A stretch of 64,000 bases of DNA from Ruegeria atlantica. Its GTDB lineage: Bacteria > Pseudomonadota > Alphaproteobacteria > Rhodobacterales > Rhodobacteraceae. The DNA lies in contig NZ_WQCF01000002.1 in the NCBI RefSeq assembly GCF_013032455.1, positions 372,001 through 436,000 on the forward strand. Reading direction: 5' to 3'. The position numbers and the translations under genes are program-made. The notes under the pieces were generated by a model that made no database searches, was not told the origin of the DNA, and saw nothing but the letters and a program-made list of their open reading frames with translations. Below are positions 16,751 through 26,428 of the stretch, piece by piece (position 1 is the stretch's first letter; every line of letters begins with the position of its first letter).

Positions 16751-17788
16751 GTGCAGGATATCGAGGTGATCGCGCCAAACCTGAAACACAGCTTGTCAGG
16801 GGTAACCACGACCGTCATCCGCCTGTTGCCGATCCAGAAAGAGATGATCGGTATTGTCGCCACAGGTCCCGGCCTGCCGGATGATCTGCCGCATATCAGA
16901 CTGATCAACGTACCGTTCCTGCCAAACCGGAATCTGCGAGTCTGGCACGCGCGCCGCAATACCGAAATGCTGATGGGCCTGTTCCTTCGGCACATCCTGC
17001 GCCGGAACCTGAAACTGCTGTTCACTTCAGCGGCACAGAGGGACCATTCCGGGTTCACGAAATGGTTGATCTCGAAAATGGATGCGCTGATCGCCACAAC
17101 GCCGCAAGCGGCCTCGTTCCTGCAGCACCCGTCGACCGTCATTATGCATGGCGTGAACACTGAACTGTTTCACCCTGCCGAAGACAAGCAAGCGTTGCGC
17201 GACAAGCTGGGCCTGCCCGGTGGAACTCTGATCGGCTGTTTCGGCCGTATCCGCCCGCAGAAAGGGGTCGATCTGCTGGTAGATGCCGCGATTGAAGTGC
17301 TGCCATCCCATCCCGAAGCCAGCATCGTGTTCACCGGTCGCACTGCTTCTGAATTCGAAAGCTTTCAGCGCGAACAGGAACAAAAGCTGCAAGCAGCCGG
17401 TCTTGGGGATCGGGTGCATTTTCTTGGAGAACGGCCCTGGGACGAGATTGTCGAAACCTATCGGGCGCTGGATCTCTTCGTTGCCCCTGCGCGCCATGAA
17501 GGCTTTGGACTTACCCCGCTGGAAGCAATGGCCTCGGGCGTGCCTGCGATTGCTTGCCACAATGTCGGTGCCTTTAGCGCCCAGATCAAAGATGGTGAGA
17601 CGGGTCGTCTCGTCGAAAAGGACAACACCGCTGCACTGGCTGATGCGCTGGCCCAAATGCTGGACGATCCTGCCCAACTGGCAGCAGCGGGCAAGGCTGC
17701 CCGGGCCCATGTCGAGCAGAATTTTCGAATCGAGGGCGAAGCCGAAGCCATAGTAAAAGTCTATCGGTCCTTGCTGACCCCGGCCTAA
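16751..17788 (+). CDS. Glycosyltransferase family 4
   Basis: A 345-residue GT-B enzyme. The nucleotide-sugar domain shows FGRIRPQKGVDLL and the E-x7-E motif in HEGFGLTPLEAMASG. It resembles LPS-core mannosyltransferases of the LpcC type, so it probably adds a sugar to lipopolysaccharide core or a similar glycan in the cytosol. GTG at 16751 has a GAGGAG site about 7 bases upstream and is the natural start. The same frame is open far upstream across the MFS gene, but that part is an overlap artefact. Confidence 0.85.
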   Translation: MQDIEVIAPNLKHSLSGVTTTVIRLLPIQKEMIGIVATGPGLPDDLPHIRLINVPFLPNRNLRVWHARRNTEMLMGLFLRHILRRNLKLLFTSAAQRDHSGFTKWLISKMDALIATTPQAASFLQHPSTVIMHGVNTELFHPAEDKQALRDKLGLPGGTLIGCFGRIRPQKGVDLLVDAAIEVLPSHPEASIVFTGRTASEFESFQREQEQKLQAAGLGDRVHFLGERPWDEIVETYRALDLFVAPARHEGFGLTPLEAMASGVPAIACHNVGAFSAQIKDGETGRLVEKDNTAALADALAQMLDDPAQLAAAGKAARAHVEQNFRIEGEAEAIVKVYRSLLTPA

Positions 17789-17901
17789 GGCACACTGATC
17801 CGTGTCAATTCGTCGTTAATCTTGGAATTTGGGACCGAAAGCCCTTTTTTCTTTGCTGCAACGCGGCTATGAACGCGCGTCCTTAACTTTGGAGACATAA
17901 A

Positions 17902-18924
17902 ATGGGCTATCGCGTCGTTGTCGCCGGCGCCACGGGTAACGTGGGCCGCGAAATGCTGAACATCCTGGCGGAACGTCAGTTCCCGGTCGATGAACTTGCC
18001 GTGCTGGCAAGCCGTCGTTCGCTGGGTACCGAAGTAAGCTTTGGCGACAAGACACTGACGACCCAGGACATCGACACTTTCGACTTTACCGGCTGGGACA
18101 TGGCGCTGTTTGCCATCGGATCGGACGCAACCAAGACTTATGCCCCGAAGGCGGCGGCCGCAGGCTGCGTGGTGATCGATAACTCATCGCTGTATCGCTA
18201 TGACCCGGACATTCCGCTGATCGTGCCGGAATGTAACCCAGAGGCAATCCACGACTATAAAAACAAGAACATCATTGCGAACCCCAACTGCTCGACCGCG
18301 CAGATGGTTGTCGCGCTGAAGCCGCTGCATGACCGCGCCAAGATCAAGCGCGTTGTCGTGTCGACCTATCAGTCGGTTTCGGGTGCCGGTAAGGAAGGCA
18401 TGGACGAACTGTGGGATCAGACCAAAGCGGTCTATAACCCCACGACGGACGTGCCGCCGAACAAGTTCCAGAAGCAGATCGCCTTCAACGTCATTCCGCA
18501 GATCGACGTCTTCATGGAAGACGGCTCGACCAAGGAAGAGTGGAAGATGGTTGTGGAAACCAAAAAGATCGTTGATCCGTCGATCAAGGTCACCGCGACC
18601 TGCGTCCGCGTTCCGGTCTTCGTCGGTCACTCCGAGGCCGTGAATATCGAGTTCGAGGAATTCCTGGACGAGGATGAGGCCCGCGACATCCTGCGCGAGG
18701 CACCGGGCATCATGGTGATCGACAAGCGCGAACCCGGCGGCTACGTCTCGCCGGTCGAATGCGCGGGCGACTTTGCCACGTTCATCAGCCGCATCCGTCA
18801 GGATTCGACGATTGAAAACGGCATCAACCTGTGGTGCGTCTCGGACAACCTGCGCAAGGGTGCCGCCCTGAACGCAGTACAAATCGCTGAATTGCTGGGC
18901 CGTGAGGTTCTGAAGAAGGGCTGA
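17902..18924 (+). CDS. asd: Aspartate-semialdehyde dehydrogenase
   Basis: Converts aspartyl phosphate to aspartate semialdehyde with NADPH, the branch point to lysine, diaminopimelate, threonine and methionine. The 340-residue protein has the NADP motif GATGNVGRE at the N-terminus, catalytic Cys130 in NPNCSTAQ and the C-terminal GAALNAVQIAE. GGAG precedes the ATG by 7 bases. It is single-gene, ending in a clear terminator. Confidence 0.97.
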   Translation: MGYRVVVAGATGNVGREMLNILAERQFPVDELAVLASRRSLGTEVSFGDKTLTTQDIDTFDFTGWDMALFAIGSDATKTYAPKAAAAGCVVIDNSSLYRYDPDIPLIVPECNPEAIHDYKNKNIIANPNCSTAQMVVALKPLHDRAKIKRVVVSTYQSVSGAGKEGMDELWDQTKAVYNPTTDVPPNKFQKQIAFNVIPQIDVFMEDGSTKEEWKMVVETKKIVDPSIKVTATCVRVPVFVGHSEAVNIEFEEFLDEDEARDILREAPGIMVIDKREPGGYVSPVECAGDFATFISRIRQDSTIENGINLWCVSDNLRKGAALNAVQIAELLGREVLKKG

Positions 18925-18949
18925 ACAGCTCAGTCTGAAAATCTTATTT

Positions 18950-18978
18950 GGGCCGCTTCCTCTGAAGCGGCCCTTTTT
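18950..18978 (+). terminator. Rho-independent terminator of asd
   Basis: A 9-bp stem GGGCCGCTT/AAGCGGCCC with a 6-base loop is followed by five T residues, 26 bases after the asd stop. Confidence 0.92.
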
Positions 18979-19038
18979 GCATTTAGCTTGCCTTTCAGAC
19001 GGTGGTTTGCAACCTTTCCGCGAACGACGACCAGATTT

Positions 19039-20670
19039 ATGCGAGCCATTATGCGAATACTCTTTCCCCTGCTAGCCCTCCTGCCAATTGCTGCAAATGC
19101 CGAAACATTCTCGATCAAAACCAAAGTATCCGAAGCAACTATATTTCCTGAAGGAGCAGAAATTATCCGGACCGGCAGTTTCAGTATTCCGCCTGGAAAC
19201 CATCGATTGCTTCTGCCGGGCATTCCGGCCGGAGAGCTTAGCACTCAATTTTCAACGCTTCAGGTTGTCGCCGACGGATTGGAGCAGACCGCCTTGGTGC
19301 GGCGGATAGACGAAGTTCCCGACTATGATCTCAAAAGCGATGCCGAGCGTCAGGTTGAAATCCGAGTGAAGGATATCGAACGCCGGATCAGAGCCGTCGA
19401 GGACGAAGCCAGCGCGACTAGGTTGCGGGCCGAAGCCGCGCATCAAACCATACAGTTTCTGGGCAATCTCGGTCAGAACGAAGGGCTGGTAGGGTCAGGT
19501 GTCGAGGAATTGCGCGATCTGGCGCAGATGATTGGCGACGAGTCGTTACGCGCAGGGCAGGTTGCACAATCTGCCGAAATCGAAGCGCGTAAAATTGAAG
19601 AACGGCTGACGAATTTGACACAAGAACTTGAGGTCGCACAAGCCGAACTGGCCAAATTGGCCCCTGAGATCGATGAACGCCTTTTCGTGGCCGTTGATGT
19701 CACCGCAGAGACTGCAACTGAAGGGGTTCTGACGGTCTCATACCTCGATACATATGCAGCTGAATGGGGAACCGGGTACGAATTCCACCTTGCAACCGGG
19801 GACGCGCCCCAAGTTCGCATAGATCGCAGTGTACTGATCACTCAGCATACCGGCGAAAACTGGCATGGCGTGAACATAAAAGTTTCAACTATTGAGCCTT
19901 CCGGACAAAATGCGGCCTCGCGACTGCATCCAAAACGCAGGTTGATCCAAGACGAACCCACCACCTATGGCAATCTTGAAGAACCTATGGTTGAGGCTCC
20001 TGTTGTAGTGGAAGAAACTCAAGGCGGTCTGCCAATGACCGCATCCGTTGAAGGAACGGGAGTGACATACTCGATACCCACGCCAATTTCAGTTGCCAGC
20101 GGGTATGAGTTCACCGAGGTCGCGCTGGACACATTCAGTCAGTCAGCCGAAGTGTTCGCATTAGCCGTACCAATGCGGGACGACAATGCATTCCGGACGG
20201 TGAAATTCACCAACCCACTAGATCAAAGCCTAATGGAATCCAGCCTGGCGAAATGGTTCGTGGATGGCGTTTTGGTCGCGGCAGGGGAGTCGCCGGAAAT
20301 TGGACCGCGCGAGGAGGTTGAGATGGGCTTTGGCCCAATTCATGGGCTAACAACGTCGCGCGCCATCTTGAATCGCAGCAGCGGGGATTCCGGGATCATC
20401 TCCCGCTCGAATCAACGAGTGGAGCAAACCGAATTGCTCATTAAAAACCTGACCAATCGTACCTGGGCACTGCGTGTGATCGACCAGATACCTTATTCGG
20501 AGCAGGATGATCTTCAGATATCCTGGAGTGCGCAACCTCGCCCGACCGAGGAAAACTATGAAAACAAACGTGGCATTCTGGCATGGGACGTGGATTTGAC
20601 CCCAGGGCAAAACGAAAAAATTCAACTCGACCTAACACTCAAATGGCCCGAAGGAATGATACTAAGGTGA
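19039..20670 (+). CDS. DUF4140/DUF4139 (MuiA-like) exported protein
   Basis: A 543-residue secreted or periplasmic protein. A signal peptide (MRILFPLLALLPIAANA) is followed by a beta-rich DUF4140 domain (about 25-110), a coiled-coil region rich in Glu and Arg (about 115-230) and a C-terminal DUF4139 domain. The family includes the so-called mucoidy inhibitor MuiA, of unclear biochemical function. Start is either 19039 or the ATG at 19051; both keep the signal peptide. It follows the asd terminator and is alone. Confidence 0.75.
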   Translation: MRAIMRILFPLLALLPIAANAETFSIKTKVSEATIFPEGAEIIRTGSFSIPPGNHRLLLPGIPAGELSTQFSTLQVVADGLEQTALVRRIDEVPDYDLKSDAERQVEIRVKDIERRIRAVEDEASATRLRAEAAHQTIQFLGNLGQNEGLVGSGVEELRDLAQMIGDESLRAGQVAQSAEIEARKIEERLTNLTQELEVAQAELAKLAPEIDERLFVAVDVTAETATEGVLTVSYLDTYAAEWGTGYEFHLATGDAPQVRIDRSVLITQHTGENWHGVNIKVSTIEPSGQNAASRLHPKRRLIQDEPTTYGNLEEPMVEAPVVVEETQGGLPMTASVEGTGVTYSIPTPISVASGYEFTEVALDTFSQSAEVFALAVPMRDDNAFRTVKFTNPLDQSLMESSLAKWFVDGVLVAAGESPEIGPREEVEMGFGPIHGLTTSRAILNRSSGDSGIISRSNQRVEQTELLIKNLTNRTWALRVIDQIPYSEQDDLQISWSAQPRPTEENYENKRGILAWDVDLTPGQNEKIQLDLTLKWPEGMILR

Positions 20671-20838
20671 TCAGCTATCTCCTTCAACCAGCGCCTTGAG
20701 GTTATCTAATGCGCTCTCAATGATCTCATGCATGCCGCTGCCGACCTGCGGATGTTCGGAACTCCAACTCACGGGCATTGTCCACCCCGGCTCTAGGTCC
20801 TCATTTGGACAGTTGTGTTTCTGAATAACGCGCAATTT
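20671..20838 (-). pseudogene. Possible remnant of a small gene
   Basis: On the minus strand a frame of about 55 codons reads GRKLRVIQKHN then PGWTMPVSWSSEHPQVG and ends MHEIIESALDNLKALVEGDS followed by TGA. Upstream it is closed by TAG and has no convincing start or ribosome site. The C-terminal helix looks protein-like, so this may be the tail of a decayed gene. I do not recognise the family. Confidence 0.3.
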
Positions 20839-21030
20839 GCGCCCCTAGCGCAATCTCGGATCAGGCCACTATACCCAATAAGGGCGCGGAATCAGAGACT
20901 TGATCCCCCGCCCTTTGACCGATTGAATTTCTGACGTCGCTCAGATGACAGCGAAATTTTCCTGTGCCTCATATCACTACAGCCCGCCTTCACCTATATC
21001 GGCCTACAACCTATGCAGACGCAGCGATTC
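20839..21030. other. Remaining intergenic stretch, nothing recognised
   Basis: Together with the preceding fragment this makes about 360 bases between two convergent genes. No gene, RNA or repeat is supported here. Confidence 0.3.
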
Positions 21031-21504
21031 TTACGGCTGATAGGGCAAGGATGAGTGGTGCAGCACGATGCGCAGCACACCGTCGGCGTCTTGCTTGTAG
21101 CCAAAGCTCTTGTCGACTTGTGTGACGTTGCCATCCTTGTCCGTGAGTATGACTGCGCCCATCCACATGGCCACATCACCTTCGACAAAAGTGGCAGATG
21201 TCACGCTTTCCATCGCTCGCCACCCTTTGATCCCGAAACCGCCGTCCAGCGGATACTCGGCATCATGGCCAACAAAATAGGCAAGTGCGCCGTGGCGCGT
21301 CGGGCGAAAGGTCTGGTCCCCCGAGGCCATAGTCGGCTTGAAAAGCACCGGGCCCAAATTATAGCCATAGGCAGCGTCCAGCACATCTTCGGCAACCGTA
21401 CGGGCCGCATCGATACCACCCGTTTCAAATGCTTTTGAGATGGCGATCAACCCTTCACCCCAGGCATTGCGGGCAGCTTCTAGGTCATCGGTGGTAATTG
21501 GCAT
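21031..21504 (-). CDS. SnoaL/NTF2-like small protein
   Basis: A 157-residue cytosolic protein. A helical N-terminus (MPITTDDLEAARNAWGEGL) is followed by a beta-rich part ending DKSFGYKQDADGVLRIVLHHSS, which fits the cone-shaped NTF2/SnoaL fold of the CaMKII-association-domain type. Members are small enzymes or ligand-binding proteins. No catalytic role can be assigned. It is divergent from the next gene. Confidence 0.6.
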   Translation of the reverse strand: MPITTDDLEAARNAWGEGLIAISKAFETGGIDAARTVAEDVLDAAYGYNLGPVLFKPTMASGDQTFRPTRHGALAYFVGHDAEYPLDGGFGIKGWRAMESVTSATFVEGDVAMWMGAVILTDKDGNVTQVDKSFGYKQDADGVLRIVLHHSSLPYQP

Positions 21505-21648
21505 GGTCGTTTCCCTGATTTGTTCGCTGGGGGCTGCTCTAGCCTGAATTCACGGAAAATTCGAGTGATTTTCCTGCGCGAATGCAAGGTTTTGCAAAGG
21601 AATTCCCCGTCTAAGTCAGTCTACGCCGTGGGGGTGTAATGAATTGGG

Positions 21649-22038
21649 GTGAATGTGGTGGATAAGATACTCACACTTGAACACAAAGAAACCGTCCGTC
21701 TGGACCCGGATCAGTTAAACGGGCTGTACCGGCAACTGGGTGACAAAAACGCATTGGATGTACTGTGCCGCACGATCGAGGAACTGGCTGTACGCCTGTC
21801 AAACTGCGAACGCTTCTGGCGGGCACGCGATTGGACAGGTCTACGTAAATGCGCGCGGTCCCTGGTGGCAATTGCCGAGCAGATCGGCATGGTCGCACTG
21901 GCCCGCGTGGCCGGGGATGTGGCAAATTCGGTGGATGCGGGCGATGCGGTGGCAACCGGTTCAACGCTTTCGCGCCTGATCCGGGTCGGTGAGAAATCGC
22001 TGACGGTGATTTGGGATCAGCAGGATCTTTCTGTCTGA
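21649..22038 (+). CDS. Hpt-like helical protein lacking the phospho-histidine
   Basis: A 129-residue protein of mainly helical pattern. The middle (CARSLVAIAEQIGMVALARVAG) aligns in spacing with the histidine-phosphotransfer motif (usually AHSLKGxxxxIG), but Arg stands where the phosphorylated His should be. It may be a degenerate Hpt protein like the ChpT/pseudo-Hpt regulators, or an unrelated four-helix protein. Start GTG 21649 or 21655. It precedes the aminopeptidase gene by 57 bases and is probably co-transcribed with it. Confidence 0.5.
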   Translation: MNVVDKILTLEHKETVRLDPDQLNGLYRQLGDKNALDVLCRTIEELAVRLSNCERFWRARDWTGLRKCARSLVAIAEQIGMVALARVAGDVANSVDAGDAVATGSTLSRLIRVGEKSLTVIWDQQDLSV

Positions 22039-22095
22039 CAGGGCTTGCGGACAAGTCTTGGCAGGCTAGGCTGTGCGCAATTCGAACCAGCCGAG

Positions 22096-23484
22096 ATGCC
22101 CATGACCCTGTCCTTCGCTTCGCCCTCAGACCCGTCGCTGCCGCTGTACGTGATTGCGCAATCTGATCTGGATGATTGGCTGGAAGGCCAACCGGAATTG
22201 GTGGCGAAATGGCTAAAAGCCAGCGGCTTTACCGCGGCACTGGGTCAGGTGGCGCTGCTGCCTGGATCGGATGGTGTGCCAGAGTTTGCAGTGGCGGGTT
22301 ACGGCAAGCCTGCAGGCCGCGCGCGCAAGAGGTTTCCGCTGGCCAGCGTTGCCGAGGCCCTGCCTGACGGTGCCTATCACATCGTGTCGGGCATACCCGA
22401 TGAAGTGCTGGCGACCGAATGTCTGGGCTGGCTGCTGGCGGGCTATGCTTTTGATCGTTATGCCAAGCAATCTCCAGCCAAAGCCCGTCTGGTCGCGCCC
22501 GAGGGTATCGATGCCGCACGGGTTGAGGTTTTGGCGCGGGCCGAGGCCCTGACTCGCGATCTGGTCAACACCCCTGCTGCGGATATGGGGCCAGATCAGC
22601 TGCAGGCCGCTGCCGAAGCGCTGGCACAGGAATTCGGCGCAACGTGCAATGTGATCAAGGGGCAGGCCCTGCTGGATCAGAATTTCCCGATGATCCATGC
22701 CGTTGGGCGTGCCGCCGCGCAGGAACCACGCCTTATTGAACTGAATTGGGGTGGTTCAGGCCCCAAGCTGACGTTGGTTGGCAAAGGGGTCTGCTTTGAC
22801 ACGGGCGGGTTGAACCTGAAGCCCGGAAATTCGATGGCACTGATGAAAAAGGATATGGGCGGATCAGCCAATGTGTTGGGTCTGGCGCAAATGATTATGG
22901 CGCTGAAGCTGCCGCTGCAACTGAGGGTTCTGATCCCGGCAGTTGAAAACTCGGTGGCCGGAAACGCATTTCGGCCCGGCGACATCCTGACTTCGCGCAA
23001 GGGACTGACGGTCGAGATCAACAACACTGATGCCGAAGGGCGGTTGGTACTGGCCGATGCGCTGACACGGGCGGATGAGGGCGACCCCGATCTGGTCATC
23101 TCGATGGCGACGCTAACCGGAGCAGCACGGGTGGCTGTCGGCCCCGATCTGGCACCGTTTTATACCGATGATGACAACGCCGCCGATGCCTTGGCGCAGG
23201 CGGGCCGACAGGCGGCCGATCCGGTTTGGCGGCTGCCCTTCCATGAACCCTATGAGGCGATGATCGAGCCCGGCATCGCCGATCTGGACAACGCGCCTTC
23301 AGGTGGGTTCGCCGGGTCGATCACCGCAGCACTTTTCCTGCGCCGGTTTGTCGGCGATAGTCGCTACATGCATTTCGACATATACTCCTGGCAACCTAGC
23401 AAAGCGCCGGGCCGCAGCAAAGGTGGCCTCGGCCAAGGTCCACGTGCGCTTTTGACAGCTCTTCCCGAGATACTGGGCCTATGA
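22096..23484 (+). CDS. M17 leucyl aminopeptidase
   Basis: A 462-residue cytosolic metallopeptidase that removes N-terminal residues. The family signature NTDAEGRLVLADAL carries metal ligands, and GKGVCFDTGGLNLKPG and MKKDMGGSANVLG contain the catalytic Lys and further ligands. The shorter N-terminal domain matches the alphaproteobacterial second M17 group. Start is 22096 or 22102, both just after GCCGAG. Its stop overlaps the start of the NlpC/P60 gene by 4 bases, linking peptide hydrolysis with cell-wall peptide cleavage. Confidence 0.9.
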   Translation: MPMTLSFASPSDPSLPLYVIAQSDLDDWLEGQPELVAKWLKASGFTAALGQVALLPGSDGVPEFAVAGYGKPAGRARKRFPLASVAEALPDGAYHIVSGIPDEVLATECLGWLLAGYAFDRYAKQSPAKARLVAPEGIDAARVEVLARAEALTRDLVNTPAADMGPDQLQAAAEALAQEFGATCNVIKGQALLDQNFPMIHAVGRAAAQEPRLIELNWGGSGPKLTLVGKGVCFDTGGLNLKPGNSMALMKKDMGGSANVLGLAQMIMALKLPLQLRVLIPAVENSVAGNAFRPGDILTSRKGLTVEINNTDAEGRLVLADALTRADEGDPDLVISMATLTGAARVAVGPDLAPFYTDDDNAADALAQAGRQAADPVWRLPFHEPYEAMIEPGIADLDNAPSGGFAGSITAALFLRRFVGDSRYMHFDIYSWQPSKAPGRSKGGLGQGPRALLTALPEILGL

Positions 23485-24218
23485 CCCGACAACGCGTCAT
23501 AAATCCCGTTGCCGATTTGCTGCGCAACCCCGATGGTCCTCGGGATCGACAGCTTTTGTACGGTGACACCGTCACAGTCGACGATACCCAGAACGGTTGG
23601 AGCCGCGTGACGGCTGACAAGGATGGCTACACCGGCTGGGTGGCGTCGGAACAACTGGGGGCTCCGGTCCCCGACACCCACTGGGTCTCAGCCCCCGCGA
23701 CCCATGCTTACGCGCAACCGGATATGAAAAGCCCGGACCAGGTTTCGCTAAGTTTCGGCAGCCGGGTGCAGGTTCTGTCCGAACAGGGCAGGTTCCTAGA
23801 GACCGAACTGGGGTTCATCCCCTCGGTCCACGCCAAGCTCACCGCCACTCATCTGACCGACCCGGTCGCTGTGGCCGAGCTGTTTCTGGGTACGCCCTAT
23901 CTGTGGGGTGGCAACAGCCGCTTTGGCCTGGATTGTTCGGGCCTTGTGCAGGTGGGGCTACTGGCCTGTGGCCTTCCCTGCCCCGGTGACAGCGGTGATC
24001 AGGAACGTGAACTGGGCGAAGCTTTGCCCGCGGGAACGGAACCAAAGCACGGTGATCTACTATTTTGGAAAGGCCACGTGGCTTGGGTCTATGACGAGAA
24101 TATGCTGTTGCACGCCAATGCCTATCACATGGATGTGACATTCGAGCCGATGGATCAGGCAATTGCACGCATTCTGGATCAGGGCGACGGGCCTGTCACT
24201 TCGCATAAAAGGCTCTAA
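23481..24218 (+). CDS. NlpC/P60 family peptidoglycan hydrolase with SH3 domains
   Basis: A 245-residue protein. Two bacterial SH3-type domains lie at about 15-120, and the NlpC/P60 cysteine peptidase domain at about 130-240. The catalytic Cys is in LDCSGLVQVG, His in GHVAWVYD, and the third polar residue in HANAYH. Family members cut gamma-D-Glu-diaminopimelate bonds in wall peptides. No signal peptide is evident, so it may act on turnover peptides in the cytosol together with the coupled M17 aminopeptidase (ATGA overlap). Confidence 0.88.
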   Translation: MTRQRVINPVADLLRNPDGPRDRQLLYGDTVTVDDTQNGWSRVTADKDGYTGWVASEQLGAPVPDTHWVSAPATHAYAQPDMKSPDQVSLSFGSRVQVLSEQGRFLETELGFIPSVHAKLTATHLTDPVAVAELFLGTPYLWGGNSRFGLDCSGLVQVGLLACGLPCPGDSGDQERELGEALPAGTEPKHGDLLFWKGHVAWVYDENMLLHANAYHMDVTFEPMDQAIARILDQGDGPVTSHKRL

Positions 24219-24565
24219 TCAAGGTCAACTGAGCGGATCAGCTTGCGTTCCAGCACCCTCAGGACTGTGCGCAGATCGTGACCGCGTTTGAGAATGCGCC
24301 CGTCCATGCCAATCACGGAATACATACCCTGCCTTTGGCGTAGGCGCGGGTGTTTTTCGACTCGGTATATCGGATGCTCTGCCGTGCGCCGAAAGATAGA
24401 GAAAACTGCCATATCCCGCAGGTTGGAAATTCCGTAATCGCGCCATTCTCCGGCGGCGACCATCCGGCCATAGACGGATAGAATATGGGACATCTCGTGC
24501 CGGTTAAACGCGACGGGCATCTGGGCCGAGTTTGCAGAAAACCGACTGGGAGGCTGCATGTTCAT
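24215..24565 (-). CDS. DUF2794 family protein
   Basis: A 116-residue protein typical of alphaproteobacteria, with the conserved run VAFNRHEMSHILSVYGRMVAAGEWRDYG split here as FNRHEMSHIL and GEWRDYGISNLRD. No catalytic motif or membrane segment. ATG 24565 (or 24559) is the likely start; the frame open to 24610 would add an unlikely leader. It ends convergently with the NlpC gene, overlapping by 4 bases. Function unknown. Confidence 0.7.
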   Translation of the reverse strand: MNMQPPSRFSANSAQMPVAFNRHEMSHILSVYGRMVAAGEWRDYGISNLRDMAVFSIFRRTAEHPIYRVEKHPRLRQRQGMYSVIGMDGRILKRGHDLRTVLRVLERKLIRSVDLD

Positions 24566-24641
24566 ACCCTCAGCCTTGCCGGAAAACGCGTTTAAATCAA
24601 GCCCGAGCACACAAGGGTGTGATATTTTGGTTCGACGTGTG

Positions 24642-26324
24642 CTAACGCCGTCTGACCTGATGACAGATCAGTATCACCGGCAGCAGTCCTACCGCCAGAA
24701 TGACCAGCGAGGGCACGGCAGCGCCTTCAAGCCGCTCATCCGAGGCAAGCCGATAGGCCTGCACCGCCAGCGTATCAAAGTTGAATGGCCGCATGATCAG
24801 GGTGGCAGGCAGCTCTTTCATCACGTCGACAAAGACGATCAGCAACGCCGTCAGCAGCGACGGCGTCAGGATTGGCAGATGCACCCGGCGCAGAGTGCCC
24901 AATGGGGTCTGACCCAAAGACCGGGCAGCGGCGTCCATATTTACGTGCACCGTGCTCTGGCCACCTTCATAGGCGCTGAGGGCGGCGGCCAGAAAGCGCA
25001 CCATATAGGCTGCAATAAGCAACCAGATCGAACCCGTGACCAGCAGTCCGGTCGAAGCATCGAAGGTCTGCCGCATCCATGCATCCAGCGCATTGTCGAA
25101 ACTGGCAAAGGGCACCATCAGGCCTACTGCGATTACGCCACCCGGAACAGCATAGCCCAGCCGCGCGATGTACCCGGCGGTCGATGACCCACGCCCCGGG
25201 CGCAAGCGTTGAAAAAATCCCACACAAATTGCCGCAAATACAGTGACCACGGCTGCAGTCCCGGCCAGCGTCAGCGAATTTCGGATGAACCCGATATAGC
25301 GACGCGACAGCAGGTTCTGTTCTGATTCCATCCCCATCTGGATCAGAATGAAGACCGGCAGCAAAAAGCCCAACAGCACCGGGATCGCACAAAGGGTAAA
25401 TCCGCCAACCGCAAGCCAGCCCTTTAAGGGTGTCGCTGGCAACGAGGCATGGCTTTTGCCAGCCTGGTAATATTTCGCCTTGCCACGTCGGGTACGTTCG
25501 ATGACCGCCAACAAAAGCGCAAAGCCCAACAGGCACAGAGCCAACTGCGCGGCGGCGGCACGATCTCCGATCGAAAACCAGCTTGTATATATGCCGGTGG
25601 CAAAGGTCTGAACGCCGAAATAGGCCACGGTGCCAAAATCGGCGATGGTTTCCATGATGGCGAGCAGGACACCCCCAGCAATTGCCGGGCGCGCCATCGG
25701 TAGCGAAACGTGCCAGAAGGCCAGCCATGGGCTTTTGCCCAGCGCACGCGCCGCCAGAAAGGCAGTTGCGCTTTGTTGCAGGAACGCCGCTCGGGCCAGC
25801 AGGTAGACATATGGATACAGCACGAGGATCAGCATCACCGCTGCGCCCTCAGTCGAGCGGATCTCGGGGAACCAATAGTCGCGCGGGCCCCAGCCGGTCA
25901 GGTCGCGCAGGGTGGTCTGGACGATACCGGGATGATCCAGAATGAAGGTGTAGGCATAGGCCAGAACATAGGCGGGGAAGGCCAAAGGTAATACCAGGGC
26001 GATCTCAAGAAACCGGACACCGGGAAACCGGGTCATCGTCACCAGCCACGCCGCGCCCACCCCGAGAAACAACGTACCAAGCGCCACCAAAACCACCAGG
26101 ATCAGCGTGGTCAGCGCATAGCTGGGCAGAACCGTATCCAGAAGATGTGAAATTGTTTCGGTCCCACCCGTGACCGCGGCAAGAACCACAGCAACCATCG
26201 GAAGCAGACAGGCACCTGCAACCACAAAGGCTACAGTTGCTACCAACCGGGTGCCAAAAACGCCTCGATTGCGCGTTCCGTGTTCTGAGTATTCGATTTC
26301 GGCCATGTTTCCGGTGTGTGGCAT
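24642..26324 (-). CDS. Iron(III)-type ABC transporter permease (FbpB-like)
   Basis: A 560-residue inner-membrane protein made of two fused permease halves, about 12 helices in all. Each half has an EAA loop that contacts the ATPase: AARALGKSPWLAFWHVSLP and AARSLGQTPLGTLRRVHLP. This double layout is typical of FbpB/SfuB ferric-iron permeases and of ThiP. No binding protein or ATPase is next to it, so partners must lie elsewhere. Start could also be the ATG at 26306. Confidence 0.82.
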   Translation of the reverse strand: MPHTGNMAEIEYSEHGTRNRGVFGTRLVATVAFVVAGACLLPMVAVVLAAVTGGTETISHLLDTVLPSYALTTLILVVLVALGTLFLGVGAAWLVTMTRFPGVRFLEIALVLPLAFPAYVLAYAYTFILDHPGIVQTTLRDLTGWGPRDYWFPEIRSTEGAAVMLILVLYPYVYLLARAAFLQQSATAFLAARALGKSPWLAFWHVSLPMARPAIAGGVLLAIMETIADFGTVAYFGVQTFATGIYTSWFSIGDRAAAAQLALCLLGFALLLAVIERTRRGKAKYYQAGKSHASLPATPLKGWLAVGGFTLCAIPVLLGFLLPVFILIQMGMESEQNLLSRRYIGFIRNSLTLAGTAAVVTVFAAICVGFFQRLRPGRGSSTAGYIARLGYAVPGGVIAVGLMVPFASFDNALDAWMRQTFDASTGLLVTGSIWLLIAAYMVRFLAAALSAYEGGQSTVHVNMDAAARSLGQTPLGTLRRVHLPILTPSLLTALLIVFVDVMKELPATLIMRPFNFDTLAVQAYRLASDERLEGAAVPSLVILAVGLLPVILICHQVRRR

Positions 26325-26428
26325 GCTAAGGCGCAGGTTCCGCCTTTAATCGACTAAAACGCTAAGAAACACCAGTGGTCAGGCAAACAATTCTGCGGCA
26401 CATACTGCCGCAGAGAGTTTGCGCGGGA

